A stretch of 64,000 nucleotides of DNA from Gracilaria gracilis (Eukaryota > Rhodophyta > Florideophyceae > Gracilariales > Gracilariaceae), in contig JARGSG010000110.1 in assembly GCA_030374805.1 (NCBI GenBank), forward strand, positions 1 to 64,000, given 5' to 3'. How positions within the stretch are numbered: the stretch's first letter is position 1; each line of letters begins with the position of its first letter. Made by a program: the position numbers and the translations under genes. The notes beneath the pieces were generated by a model. That model saw nothing but the letters and a program-made list of their open reading frames with translations, did not search any database and was not told the DNA's origin. Shown in pieces: positions 47,780-57,601 of the stretch.

Positions 47780-48650
47780 AGTTCACACTGGCGATGGGAT
47801 GACTGCACGATTTTCGTCGGATCGTATGCGAGCTGAGCGTCTGCGTACACACGCTGTGGTCTCTGATTATAGACGACGGTATAGGATGGGGAAGAAGGTG
47901 GCAATAGGGCGATTGGTAGAACTGCGGAGCTGGTTCGCACACGCGGGGGAGTGCGCCCGCCGTCGACCGCAAATGAACGTGTTCGACGTGTACTCAGATC
48001 AGCATTCAGATCTGATCATGGTATCGCAAACCGTTTCTCAGAGCGGCTCGCAGTAGGAGCGCACGACGGCTGGCTTACTGCGAAGCTCGTGTGTGACGTG
48101 TAGAATTTTGTAGAGCGCAACGGAGCAGCGGGGCAGTGCACACATTATTATTCGCCCGCGCGGATTTTTCGACAGCGCGGCGCGTGATTGGACCGCTGGA
48201 GGCCACGTTGATCCCGGCCGGTCCAGTGACTCGCAAAGCGGACCGGTGGGCAATGCTGGAGGGCGGCTCATCGCGCACAGCGGGCCCCAACCGATGGACG
48301 ATGGCCGACGGCGGTGAAAGGCACACATCCCCCACGGCGCGCTCCTTGGTCACGCATTGTTGTTTTTCACTAATTTTTGGTCACACACGCGAGTGACAGC
48401 GCAGCCCGCGACGCCGTATGACGATCCAGCGCGCGCATTCGCGGCATTCGTGTGGCCCACTCCAGACTTTCTTAATTTTGGCTACGGCGCCGCCGCCGGC
48501 GGATACAAATGGCTGTTTACCCGTCGCTACTCGTTGCGCCGCCGTCGTCGTGCCCTACACCCACGTCCTGTACTACTCCCCCGCCCCCTGCTCCTTCCGA
48601 AGCCGGCTGCCTCACGTTCCACCTATCTAGTTTGCCATCTTTTTTGCATC
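47780..48650. promoter_or_regulatory. Divergent promoter region uS17 / EF-1alpha
   Basis: An 871-bp GC-rich spacer. An open frame runs into EF-1alpha from 48357 but has no homologous content and is probably 5' UTR. A possible 5' UTR intron was not resolved. Confidence 0.45.
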
Positions 48651-50048
48651 ATGACTGAGGGAAAGAAGCACGTCTCCATCGTCATCTGTGGACATGTCGA
48701 TGCCGGTAAATCCACCACCACCGGCCGACTCATCTTCGAGCTTGGCGGCATTTCCGATCGTGAAATGCAGAAGCTCAAGGATGAGGCCAAGGCTCTCGGA
48801 AAGGATTCCTTCGCTTTCGCCTTCTACATGGACAAGTCCAAGGAGGAGCGTGCTCGCGGTGTCACCATCGCCTGTACCACCAAGGAGTTTTTCACAGACT
48901 CCTACCACTACACCATCATCGATGCACCGGGCCATCGTGATTTCATCAAGAACATGATTACTGGTGCCTCGCAGGCTGATGTTGGTCTCCTCATGGTTCC
49001 CGCCGATGGTAACTTCATTACCTCCATCGCCAAGGGTGACCACAAGGCTGGTCAAGTGCAGGGTCAGACTCGCCAGCATGCCCGTCTGCTCAACCTTTTG
49101 GGTGTCAAGCAACTTATCGTCGGTGTCAACAAGATGGACTGTGATGTCGCCAAGTACGGCAAGGATAGATATGATGAGATCCGCGCTGAGGTCACCACCA
49201 TGCTCATGAAGGTCGGATGGAAGAAGGATTTCATTGGCAAGAGTGTGCCGGTCATTCCGATTTCCGGATGGATGGGTGACAACCTTATCACCAAATCCAG
49301 CAAAATGGGCTGGTGGAAGGGCTGTGACGTGCTTGTCGGAAAGGAGAAGGTTCACATCGACACTCTTTCCGATGCCCTCGAGAAGATGGTCAGAATCCCT
49401 CCTCGCCCTACTAATGCTCCTCTTCGTATGCCTGTGTCTGGTGTCTACAAGATCAAGGGTGTTGGTGATGTTATCACTGGCCGTGTGGAACAGGGTGTTC
49501 TGAAGCCTGAGGATCAAATCCTCTTCCTTCCCACCCATTCTTCTTCCACTCCGTGTTCCGGTAAGGTCTTTTCGGTGGAAATGCATCACAAGGGTGTTAA
49601 GGAGGCAGGGCCTGGCGACAACGTCGGTCTCAATATCAAGGGTCTCGAGAAGCTGAACATGCCTCACGTTGGTGATGTCATGATTCTGCAAAAGGACACC
49701 ACCTTGAAACGCACTGGCCTGTTTACGGCTCAGGTTCAGATTCTGGATCACCCTGGCCAGCTTAAGGTTGGATATGCCCCAGTGGCCTTCGTCCGTACCG
49801 GTAGGTCTGCTTGCAAGATCAAGGCTATTAACTGGAAGATGGGCAAGGAGACTGGTGGTGCCAAGGTCGAGCACCCAGAATACATCAAGGCTAATGAGGT
49901 CGCTGAGATTGTGTTTGAGCCGCAACAGCCATTCGTTGTCGAAGGGTTCAAGTCTTGCGAAGGTCTTGGACGTGTAGCTATCATGGAAGGGAACACTGTT
50001 GTCATGCTCGGAAAAGCCATCAAGGTTGAGTTCTACCAGGACAAATAG
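48651..50048 (+). CDS. TEF1: Translation elongation factor 1-alpha
   Basis: A 465-residue intronless ORF from ATG 48651. GTPase motifs are GHVDAGKST (G1), DAPGHRDFIKNM (G3) and NKMD (G4), followed by the two beta-barrel domains (PLRMPVSGVYKIKGVGDV, GDNVGLNIKGL, AGCKI-like SACKIKAINWKMG). It delivers aminoacyl-tRNA to the ribosomal A site. Strong codon bias toward C/G-ending codons fits high expression. The chain is slightly longer than the usual 449 or so residues, through small insertions near the G4 region. Confidence 0.98.
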   Translation: MTEGKKHVSIVICGHVDAGKSTTTGRLIFELGGISDREMQKLKDEAKALGKDSFAFAFYMDKSKEERARGVTIACTTKEFFTDSYHYTIIDAPGHRDFIKNMITGASQADVGLLMVPADGNFITSIAKGDHKAGQVQGQTRQHARLLNLLGVKQLIVGVNKMDCDVAKYGKDRYDEIRAEVTTMLMKVGWKKDFIGKSVPVIPISGWMGDNLITKSSKMGWWKGCDVLVGKEKVHIDTLSDALEKMVRIPPRPTNAPLRMPVSGVYKIKGVGDVITGRVEQGVLKPEDQILFLPTHSSSTPCSGKVFSVEMHHKGVKEAGPGDNVGLNIKGLEKLNMPHVGDVMILQKDTTLKRTGLFTAQVQILDHPGQLKVGYAPVAFVRTGRSACKIKAINWKMGKETGGAKVEHPEYIKANEVAEIVFEPQQPFVVEGFKSCEGLGRVAIMEGNTVVMLGKAIKVEFYQDK

Positions 50049-50373
50049 TCTAGCCGGTTTTGCTTACGTAGGTAATGTTAATTTCTTCAATAGCAAATAC
50101 AAACCGGTGTTCTGCATAGATGGCATTGAGTTGTTTCCGTGTTCAAAGCAATCGTCAAGCTTCTTGCTTCTTACTGCAAATTCGATTGATATTGCCAACT
50201 AAACTGGGTTGCTTTGGATTGCCTTGGTTCTTTGGGCCTTTATTCTGCAAAATCGACATTGCTGAGGACGTTAGTCCAGTGCAAGATAAATTTTCGACAG
50301 CGCCAATGCCTTACAAACACGGTAAACTAAGCACAATTGTTTCAAACTACTTTGGTCGGTCTAGAACTCATCC
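50049..50373. other. Convergent intergenic spacer
   Basis: 3' flanks of EF-1alpha and the glucan-binding-module gene; nothing recognised. Confidence 0.5.
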
Positions 50374-51447
50374 CTATCTTTCTATGTACGTCTGCATGTG
50401 CATATCTAAAGCAGACGGTCCTAAATATGAAATGTTCCCTTGCCCTAAGGCATATCTGCCTGGCAATCGTATTTGATAGTTAAGATTGATATTGCTGTCC
50501 CACTCTGCGTTACCGTCAGTGAAGGCGCAGTTCATTCCATCCTTGGCTTCGAAGCGAAGAAACCAAAGCCCGGTGTCCTCCATCAATTCCATCTGTTGTT
50601 TATGCCATTCCAACGTTTCTTCACCAGGCATGCAGAACGTAACATAGCAGTTACGCCATATGGGATTGGAGTTGAACATGAGCTCGATGTAAGTGTCGTT
50701 TGGTCTCTGAGCTCGTAAACAGTCTGCTATTTGTGCGTCAGAAACTCGCCGACACCCATTACCGCTTTCAACAACATATCGACCGGGAGACTCAATGACA
50801 TAATTCCGACCGATATTATTGTCAATTTCTGTCTCATTGTTGTTCGCAAACTTGAACTCAAGTCGCTTTCCTATGATGCGAAACGTCTTGAATCCAGTCT
50901 TAATATCTGAGGCATCTATTAGCTGCATGGGTTTTGGGACAACGTTTACCTGTGAGCACGTACTTCTCAATGATGCGTGGCCGTGGCTTGTGAAACGCAA
51001 AGGCTTACCTTAAATTTTCCAAACGGAACCCACGCATCCGAGTCTTTCTTGAAAGATATTTGAGAAACTTTCCAACTGTGTCTTGAATAGTAGAGCTCTA
51101 TCCAAGCATCATGATCCTCGCTGCAGCGAAATGCAGTGTTGGGATGATCGTGGACTACATTCATTGTCAACAAATTGTCATGCAGACTGTCAAAGTATGG
51201 ACATTCTACTATATAAGTCACAGAGTTTTGCTATGAGGCCCCCCCTACCAGGGCACTCTTCACGCCCTCGCCAAGAGACCTCACTTGAAATACGGCAGTG
51301 GTTGTGTTGAGCCATAGGCTGGTTCGCGAACCCTGCGGCTATGTATGCATTTTCGAGCTTGTCAAATATTTGGAAACGTGGGCATGTTTGAAACAACAGA
51401 ATTCCTACAGTAGCGTTCTGTAGCCAAAACAGAAAAAGCGCGAGCAC
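50374..51447 (-). CDS. Protein with tandem CBM25/53-like starch-binding modules
   Basis: The 3' exon (50949-50374) and the middle exon (51230-51009) join across a clear 59-nt GT-AG intron, restoring WVPFGKFK|VNVVPKPM. A further 5' exon (about 51447-51282, ending at a weak 5' splice site) is tentative, so the start is uncertain. Two copies of one domain are visible. The second (TYIELMFNSNPIWRNC ... WFLRFEAKDGMNCAFTDG ... WDSNINLNYQIRLPGRY) follows the CBM25/53 pattern: aromatic strand, variable loop, FxFxDG, WDxNxxxNYxI. The first (AWIELYYSRHSW ... LEFKFANNNETEIDNN ... NYVIESPGRYVV) is related. Such modules bind alpha-glucan, so a role with floridean starch is likely. No catalytic domain is seen. 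Confidence 0.55.
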
Positions 51448-51605
51448 GCCATCTTTAAGATCCGGTCGCCGACGCTGCCATTTATCTGCCGAAAAACCCT
51501 GTCTCTGCCAAGATATAGTGACCAGTTTGAGCGCAACTTTCGACCTTCGTCATTGGAATGCTCTGCAACAGAATAAAACTGGGCAGTAGCCAAAATCGAT
51601 AAGAG

Positions 51606-53225
51606 ATGCTTTCATACTATGCTCTGCGTGCGACGAGACGGTTATCATTGAGACGTCAAAGTTTCTTGCGTTTGCGAAGCCAGCAAATTACGCCCAGTTC
51701 CTCTTTAAATGTTAGGACGAAGTGTACCTTCTTAAGCGAGCCACTAACACCCTCAGGAACCGGTGGGTTTGAACTTACTTTTCTCGGAACCAGTTCACAA
51801 GGCGGTGCAAGACGATATCCTTCATCACTGGCAGTGCGATTGCGCGGAGCCTCCAGCTCGGAAGTATGGGTTTTCGATGCGGGGGAAGGCGCCATGGCTC
51901 AACTTCAACGTTCTAATATGCGAGTGGGACTGGTTCGCAATATTTTTATATCCCATCTGCATGGAGACCATCTATACGGTCTTCCTGGTTTGGTCATGTC
52001 CATTCTTGGTCGTCGCGAAATTTTCAATAAGCAAGGAGATGCAACCCTCAATGTGTACGGGCCACAGGGCATCAGAGGATTCCTACGCATGGCTCTTGGG
52101 GTTGCGAGTTTTCGGATCCCAGGCAAAGGTGCTTTGAGAATTAATGAATTGATCTGGCCCGATGAGTTTGGTCCGCGTTGTTTGCATAACAAGCATCGAA
52201 ACGGGAGTACGTATTGGAAACATTCCATAAGGAGACTTCCCTTTGAGATGGCTGGTAGAGATATCATCCCGCAGAGGGATGGCCAAGGGCGATTCACGTA
52301 CGAAGTTACGGGAGAAGAAGATAGCAATATGGGTGAACGAAACTCAAAACGGCGATGGCTTGGTTCTGGGCCTGCCACAGTCTTGGCGGCTCCTGTTCTA
52401 CATACTGTTCCAACATACGCATATGGTGTGACAGAGAATGTCGTAAGCCAGCGTTTTGACAAAGGGAAACTCCTTGAGCTTGGGATTCCAACTGATGGTC
52501 GGGAAGAAGTACGCATGCTTTTCGAGCAATGGCTGAGAGGGGAAAGGGGAATCTGGCAAGGGAAAGAAATCCCTATTGAAGAAGTGCTACAAAATGGAAG
52601 GAAGCCTAGAACACTTTGTATTGTAGGAGACACTTATGATGCAGCCGGAGCGGCTCATATAGCAAAGAGCGTCGATGTTTTGGTTCACGAAGCGACAAAT
52701 ATGGCTTCGGGAACTCAAACTGCCAAAAGCCGTGGGCATTCATCCACAGTAGGTGCTAGCTCATTCGCTCGAAGAGTTGGCGCAAGGCGACTCATACTGA
52801 ACCATGCAAGTGTTTCGTACAGTGAGCGTAAGATCAGAGCAATGGAGCTGGAAGCAAGGGGTATGTTTGGAGCTAAGAAGGCGTTCGTGGCAAGGGACTT
52901 GAGTGTGTTTAATATACCTACTTGCGAAGAGGACGACAATGACTTTGCGTTTAGAAGGTTTGTTGGTTTTGCAGACTCCCTAGAATTCAGATCGCCTCAA
53001 GAAACCCCCTTCACTGACGACTTCGTGGTTGACAGTGAGGAAGATGGGTCGGCCCAAGACGAAGACTTCGATTCACTGAAGACGGATGATTATTCTGAAG
53101 AACCTGATGAGGAAGACACACCGATTCTGTTAGATGCTGGTGAGCAGTCGGTCATTGCGGACGATATAGAGATACATAGCAGTATATTCCGTGAACAAGA
53201 AAGACAACCCGTGGTAACTATGTAA
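51606..53225 (+). CDS. tRNase Z (tRNA 3'-end endonuclease)
   Basis: A 539-residue intronless ORF. The N-terminal ~50 residues are Arg/Ser-rich, consistent with organelle targeting. Metal-binding motif HLHGDH is at 117-122 inside FISHLHGDHLYGLPGL. The FDAGEGAMAQL motif precedes it, and downstream are CIVGDTYDAAG, VLVHEATNM, GHSSTVGASSFARRVGA and LILNHASVSY, as in the RNase Z branch of metallo-beta-lactamases. An insertion of about 100 residues and a long acidic C-terminal tail (DSEEDGSAQDEDFDSLK) are extra. It cuts the 3' trailer from pre-tRNAs, making the end for CCA addition; a permuted pre-tRNA also needs this cut. One catalytic half suggests the short form, though it is long for that class. 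Confidence 0.9.
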   Translation: MLSYYALRATRRLSLRRQSFLRLRSQQITPSSSLNVRTKCTFLSEPLTPSGTGGFELTFLGTSSQGGARRYPSSLAVRLRGASSSEVWVFDAGEGAMAQLQRSNMRVGLVRNIFISHLHGDHLYGLPGLVMSILGRREIFNKQGDATLNVYGPQGIRGFLRMALGVASFRIPGKGALRINELIWPDEFGPRCLHNKHRNGSTYWKHSIRRLPFEMAGRDIIPQRDGQGRFTYEVTGEEDSNMGERNSKRRWLGSGPATVLAAPVLHTVPTYAYGVTENVVSQRFDKGKLLELGIPTDGREEVRMLFEQWLRGERGIWQGKEIPIEEVLQNGRKPRTLCIVGDTYDAAGAAHIAKSVDVLVHEATNMASGTQTAKSRGHSSTVGASSFARRVGARRLILNHASVSYSERKIRAMELEARGMFGAKKAFVARDLSVFNIPTCEEDDNDFAFRRFVGFADSLEFRSPQETPFTDDFVVDSEEDGSAQDEDFDSLKTDDYSEEPDEEDTPILLDAGEQSVIADDIEIHSSIFREQERQPVVTM

Positions 53226-54197
53226 AGGGGTATCACATACAACGGTACATCTAGCATCTAGCACGCAAATGGAAAATGCTAGAAATGAAATGGGAGTGTT
53301 ACCGTCATCGCTAGGACCAGAAGGTTTGCATCTTGAGTCTTCGGTTATCGTCACGCTTTGGTTATCCTCTTAAGCTTTACGATCGGCCAAAGAACACAAC
53401 GCTGTTGAAATATTCAGTTCTGGTGAAGAACTTCACGTATAAAAGTATTGTTCCAACAAGCTACAAACAGGCCTAATGGTTGATTGACGTCGATGATGTG
53501 GCAAAGAAATCGCGACAATAGTTTACCATTGTTGATACCATAAGCAAATGCGCCCAGAAACGCTTCCAAGCCTGGCGCCTCAATACAACAGAGAGAGAAG
53601 GATTCCTGGGAAGCTTTGGCCCGGCCCTTCATGACATTGTTCGTTCTCTTCCTTGAAAGATGGCCCCCTGAAGAGTTATTTGAAGCTGAATAGATGGCCC
53701 GTTTCCAGTCAAGTCTTTGACTCAAAGAGCACCTTTATTGCTGAGATTCGGTTTAAAATTAAGGGAAAAAAAGGGCGAGCCAGCCAATCAAGTGACAAAT
53801 GTGTACGCGCCGTGTCAGTCCGGCTGCTAATTTCAGCTCTGGCGTTAGCGACGCAGATCTCGTTGTTTGGCAAGCAGATTGGAGTCATTTTTTGCAGCAA
53901 CTTGCGTTCCGAACATCGACTGTCGAGATCTGCGTCGCCTTAGAGGCTTCTTTCCGAACTCGTTGCTGCACTGACCGCCTGCAAGCTGCAGACTACCCCC
54001 GACTTGTTGTGCACCTCCGAGACCCCGCTCTCTGACATCCATATTCTGCAACGATCTTCGTTGCTCAAGCTTATCAATCTTATTGATTTGTCCGTCGCCT
54101 CAATCCCCCTCTTTTTCGAACTTACTGCTATCTTATTCTAGTAAGAAGTTGTTCAATACTTTTTTCGTCGTTTATGTGCTGATTTGGGACAGCCATT
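53226..54197. other. Spacer upstream of ClpS
   Basis: No recognised gene. Short ORFs on both strands have no family features; the right end presumably contains the ClpS promoter. Confidence 0.45.
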
Positions 54198-54790
54198 ATG
54201 TACGTTACAAACAACGCTTTCGTATCCCCAGCTCCATGTCTTCTTAAACCCTTGGCTTCAAATTCGACATGCTCTCTCAAACAGCCTTTCAGAGTCGCCA
54301 CTTTGATGATGGCTGATATATCCAAACCACGGCCTGGTGTTGGAGGACCAAAAGGGCCACAATTTGGGGAAGCCGATCGCGGTGGAGGTGTAGCCGTCAT
54401 TACCAAGCCAGTCACAAAGAAGAAGACGAAGAGGAAGTCTCAAACTGAGTATGAGCCTTCCTGGCGCGTATTGCTTCACAACGACGACGTCCACACTTTT
54501 GACTATGTTACGGGGGCAATCGTTAAGGTAAGTTACGTTTTAGCTTTATCTTGCGTTGCTGTGTATCAATCTCATGTCTCTCGTCTAACTCAAGATTGCC
54601 TTTTCTGGTCTTGTAGGTTGTACGTACTGTATCAAGAAAGAAAGCTCATCGGATCACAATGCAAGCGCATGCGTCTGGCGTAGCCACAGTTACTACCACA
54701 TGGAAAGTTCAGGCTGAGGAGTACTGCAAGGGCTTGCAGATGCAAGGTTTGACGAGTTCCATCGCCCCAGATTCCTCCTTCACACATTAG
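54198..54790 (+). CDS. CLPS: Plastid ClpS protease adaptor
   Basis: Two exons, 54198-54527 and 54617-54790, joined across an 89-nt GT-AG intron (phase 0), encode 167 residues. The first ~40 residues look like a plastid transit peptide. The ClpS core starts at WRVLLHNDDVHTFDYVTGAIVK; NDD is the substrate-binding signature. After the intron come VVRTVSRKKAHRITMQAHASG and TTTWKVQAEEYCKGLQMQGLTSS. ClpS docks on the ClpC/ClpA chaperone N-domain and selects N-degron substrates for plastid Clp protease. The conserved H-x3-M-x2-H region (HRITMQAH) is intact. A decayed partial copy with the same intron lies 3 kb downstream. Confidence 0.93.
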
Positions 54791-55612
54791 AAGGGTTTGC
54801 CGTAATCAAATCGCGAAATCCTTGAAAGGTCAAAGAAGCTTCTGATGCATTTCATTCGCGCCAGGATTGCCTTTCAGACGGGTTCCTCCGCCCAGTCAGC
54901 GCTTTTTCACAGTCGTCATCGGAAGCAGAACGGAACTCTGAATCGAATTATGGTCTGTTATGAAGACAGAATGTTTCAAACGAACGAACCCACAACATGC
55001 TTACTCGTCGATGCGCTTCGATTCTGCGAACGAATCTCGCTCTACGGTTAGTCCGCATACGAATCACACGAAATACGCTTAGCCTCGTGCATGTGTATAG
55101 GAATTACGAGGTAGTTCCCCCCTTTTTTGAGGACTTTCGCCCTCGACGAGACCTCTGACAACATTGCTTGAATCACGAATCGCTAACGGAACTGCGTAGA
55201 CCATAAACCACCTTGCCCATACTCTTCTATGGATTCCCTATTCCGTTCTCTTGTCTTGTTTCCATGCCGAGCGGAAACACTCCTTAAGTGAGATTGTCGT
55301 GCCCCCACGGCAGGCATAACCTCAATCGCAACGCCTCATCTTTTGAGTAGGTAAAGGATACATGCAGACAATGAGCGAATGCTTGAGTTCGACAACATTC
55401 TCGCTGTCAAATCGGTCCCGACTTTCTCGATTTGTTTCACCCACTCCTGTACAAGGGGGATCGAGTGCTCCTCAAGAACACAAGCTACTGCTACACAACA
55501 GTACAGGAGTTTTGACGTTTACATCGAGACGTAGGAACAGCTCTGGGCGATTGCTTCTTTCGCCCAGCCCCACTCTAGGAGTGCAATTCTGTTTGCTCAT
55601 AGCATAAGAACC
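54791..55612. other. Spacer downstream of ClpS
   Basis: Nothing firmly recognised; short ORFs only. Confidence 0.4.
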
Positions 55613-55873
55613 TCACGTATTTCTCACCTGGTGAGCAATGTCGTCGCTTTCTGGTTGACAGCCGTCCCCGTTCATGTCGGAAGTTTCTGTCAGTAAACCC
55701 TGATCATTCGTTTCGATGAATACTTCGTAAGGGGTCAAGCTTTGGTCGTAAGTTTGTGTCCCAAAGTATTGGAGAGAAAACGTCTGACACTTCTTGCATT
55801 TGTTTTCCTGGCATAACTCCAATGCAAGCAGTTGAAACATACATCTCTCCACTTCGATTCTTGTCACTTTCAT
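55613..55873 (-). CDS. Unrecognised exon-like ORF, cysteine-containing
   Basis: Open to a possible 5' splice site (CAG|GTGAG) near 55625. The translated stretch includes LCQENKCKKCQTFSLQYFG and SDMNGDGCQPESDD and looks protein-like, but no partner exon or family was identified. It may be one exon of a small secreted protein or a gene relic. Confidence 0.25.
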   Translation of the reverse strand: MKVTRIEVERCMFQLLALELCQENKCKKCQTFSLQYFGTQTYDQSLTPYEVFIETNDQGLLTETSDMNGDGCQPESDDIAHQVRNT

Positions 55874-56054
55874 GCAATGCAGTCAAATGGGGTCCAGTCA
55901 GAAATGAAATCTATTACATGTTCAGTGTTGTCTGGCTGATTGACTCAGGGCCGGGTACCTTTTGTTGATAACACGAGTCCAATTCAAGGACGAAACGAAA
56001 GCAGCAAGGGTACACACAGTTTTTCCTGGCTTGGTTCTACTTGATTCGGGGTCA

Positions 56055-56140
56055 TGTATCCAGTCCCCTCTCACAAATGCAAGTCATATGCATGACTGGG
56101 AGGCCGCCGATATTGCATTTGTTAGAGGGGACTGGATACA
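56055..56140. repeat. 28-bp near-perfect inverted repeat
   Basis: Left arm 56055-56082 (TGTATCCAGTCCCCTCTCAC...) and right arm 56113-56140 are reverse complements with one mismatch, separated by 30 bp. The loop itself carries a GTCAT/ATGAC foldback. The ends are TG...CA. No clear target-site duplication flanks it. It may be a tiny MITE-like foldback element or a hairpin-RNA locus. Confidence 0.85.
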
Positions 56141-56299
56141 AATCAGACTACCAACCCTCCACACTGGTAACGCTCAGATGCTCGCAGAAATTATATGGGG
56201 CCGGAGGGCTTTCACCGGGAGAGGGGCTGATTTCACCAGTATAAAAGCCGCCCTTAACCCTCAGTTTTCCTTCAGCGAACTCCCACACCATAGCCCGCA

Positions 56300-57060
56300 G
56301 GTTGTAAAAACAGTTCCGGTGTTACCGTTGTAAAACTTTCCCTGCTCATCATCCCTTCCCCTTCGCCTTTCTCTCTCCACTCGGGTTGTAAAAACAGTTC
56401 CGGCATCGCCGTTGTAAAAATTCCCCGCTCCACATCCCCTACTATCCCTCTCTCCCCACGCAGGTTGTGAAAACAGTTCCGGTGTCACCGTTGTAAAAAT
56501 TTCCCTGCTCACCTCCCTTCTTCCTTCTTTCTCTACGGGTTGTAAAAACAGTTCCGGCATCGCCGTTGTAAAAAAATCCCCGCTCCACGTCCCCTACTCC
56601 CCCTCCCTTCCCCATGCAGGTTGTGAAAACAGTTCCGGTGTCACCGTTGTAAAAATTTCCCTGCTCACCTCCCTTCCTTCTCTCTACGGGTTGTAAAAAC
56701 AGTTCCGGCATCGCCGTTGTAAAAAGATCCCCGCTCCACATCCCCTACTCCCCCTCCCTTCCCCATGCAGGTTGTGAAAACAGTTCCGGTGTCACCGTTG
56801 TAAAAATTTCCCTGCTCAACTCCCTTCTTCCTTCTTTCTCTACGGGTTGTAAAAACATTTTCGGCACTGCCGTTGTAAAAAGTTTCCCGCTCCAGTCCTC
56901 TTGTTCATGCAGGTTGTAAAAACAGTTTCGGTGTTACCGTTGTAAAAATATCCCTGCCTGCGGGTTGTAAAAGCAGTTCCGGCGCTACCGTTGTAAAAAG
57001 TTTCCCGCTCCCCAGGTTGTAAAAGCAGTTCCGGCGCTACCGTTGTAAAAATTTTCCTGG
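56300..57060 (+). repeat. Minisatellite: 11 conserved cores with variable spacers
   Basis: Eleven copies of a 36-nt core (GGTTGTAAAAACAGTTCCGG ... CCGTTGTAAAA) start at 56300, 56384, 56463, 56538, 56619, 56689, 56770, 56845, 56912, 56963 and 57015. The spacers are 15-48 nt, pyrimidine-rich and length-variable. Cores alternate between a GTG(T)CAC-centred and a GCATCGC-centred type, with matching alternating spacers, so the middle of the array is a dimeric higher-order repeat. Two decayed copies follow at about 57112 and 57261. Confidence 0.92.
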
Positions 57061-57601
57061 TCACATCTCATGTGACCATAATATGGTCAATTCCGTTCTA
57101 TTCTGCTGGTCGGGTTGTGAAATTGGTGTCGTGGCTATCATGGTAAAAAAGCCCTGGACGTCCTTCCGCTTTCTGCACGTTTGTATTCGCGAATGATTTC
57201 CCCCTAACTCACCAGTGTTTTTTCTATGTTCCCTACAGGTTCGTTTTTCCATTTCGCCGTGGGTTGTGAAAGCAGCTCCGACACCACAGCGTGTTCAAAG
57301 TCCCCTGGGCCTTCATTTCGTTGTGAACACTAATCCCTTGATATTATTCTGCCTACTAGAGGCCTCCTTCTTTATACTACATAGTGTACTTTCTTTTAAA
57401 CGCTCTGATTTCGCTGCTCTCCATGTCCTCATCGTATTCTGTACCTGCCTCGAGCGTTTTGACAGGTAGATCCAAGTGTTTCTCGCTTCCTCTCCATTTC
57501 ACTTTTTGCGCAAAGTAAACGTTTACCCTTCATGCACCGGGCCTTTGGTGGTGCTCTAAACTAAACGTTAAACATCCTGAGAATGATAGTCTCAAAGCAG
57601 A

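Noticed and set aside
48357..48650. N-terminal extension of EF-1alpha from the upstream open frame
   Set aside because: EF-1alpha starts MTEGKKHVSIV at 48651 as in its family; the upstream part is unrelated in content.
48627..49925. 432-residue ORF antisense to EF-1alpha
   Set aside because: A shadow caused by strong codon bias in EF-1alpha; no domain is recognisable.
56300..57060. CRISPR-like array (conserved repeats with variable spacers)
   Set aside because: Spacers are similar to one another, pyrimidine-rich and of unequal length; cores vary; the setting is eukaryotic nuclear DNA and no cas genes are present.
56261..57064. Repetitive proteins on the minus strand across the minisatellite
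   Set aside because: The FYNGDTGTVFTT-type reading appears only because the repeat is stop-poor; it runs in several frames broken by unit-length changes and has no start context.
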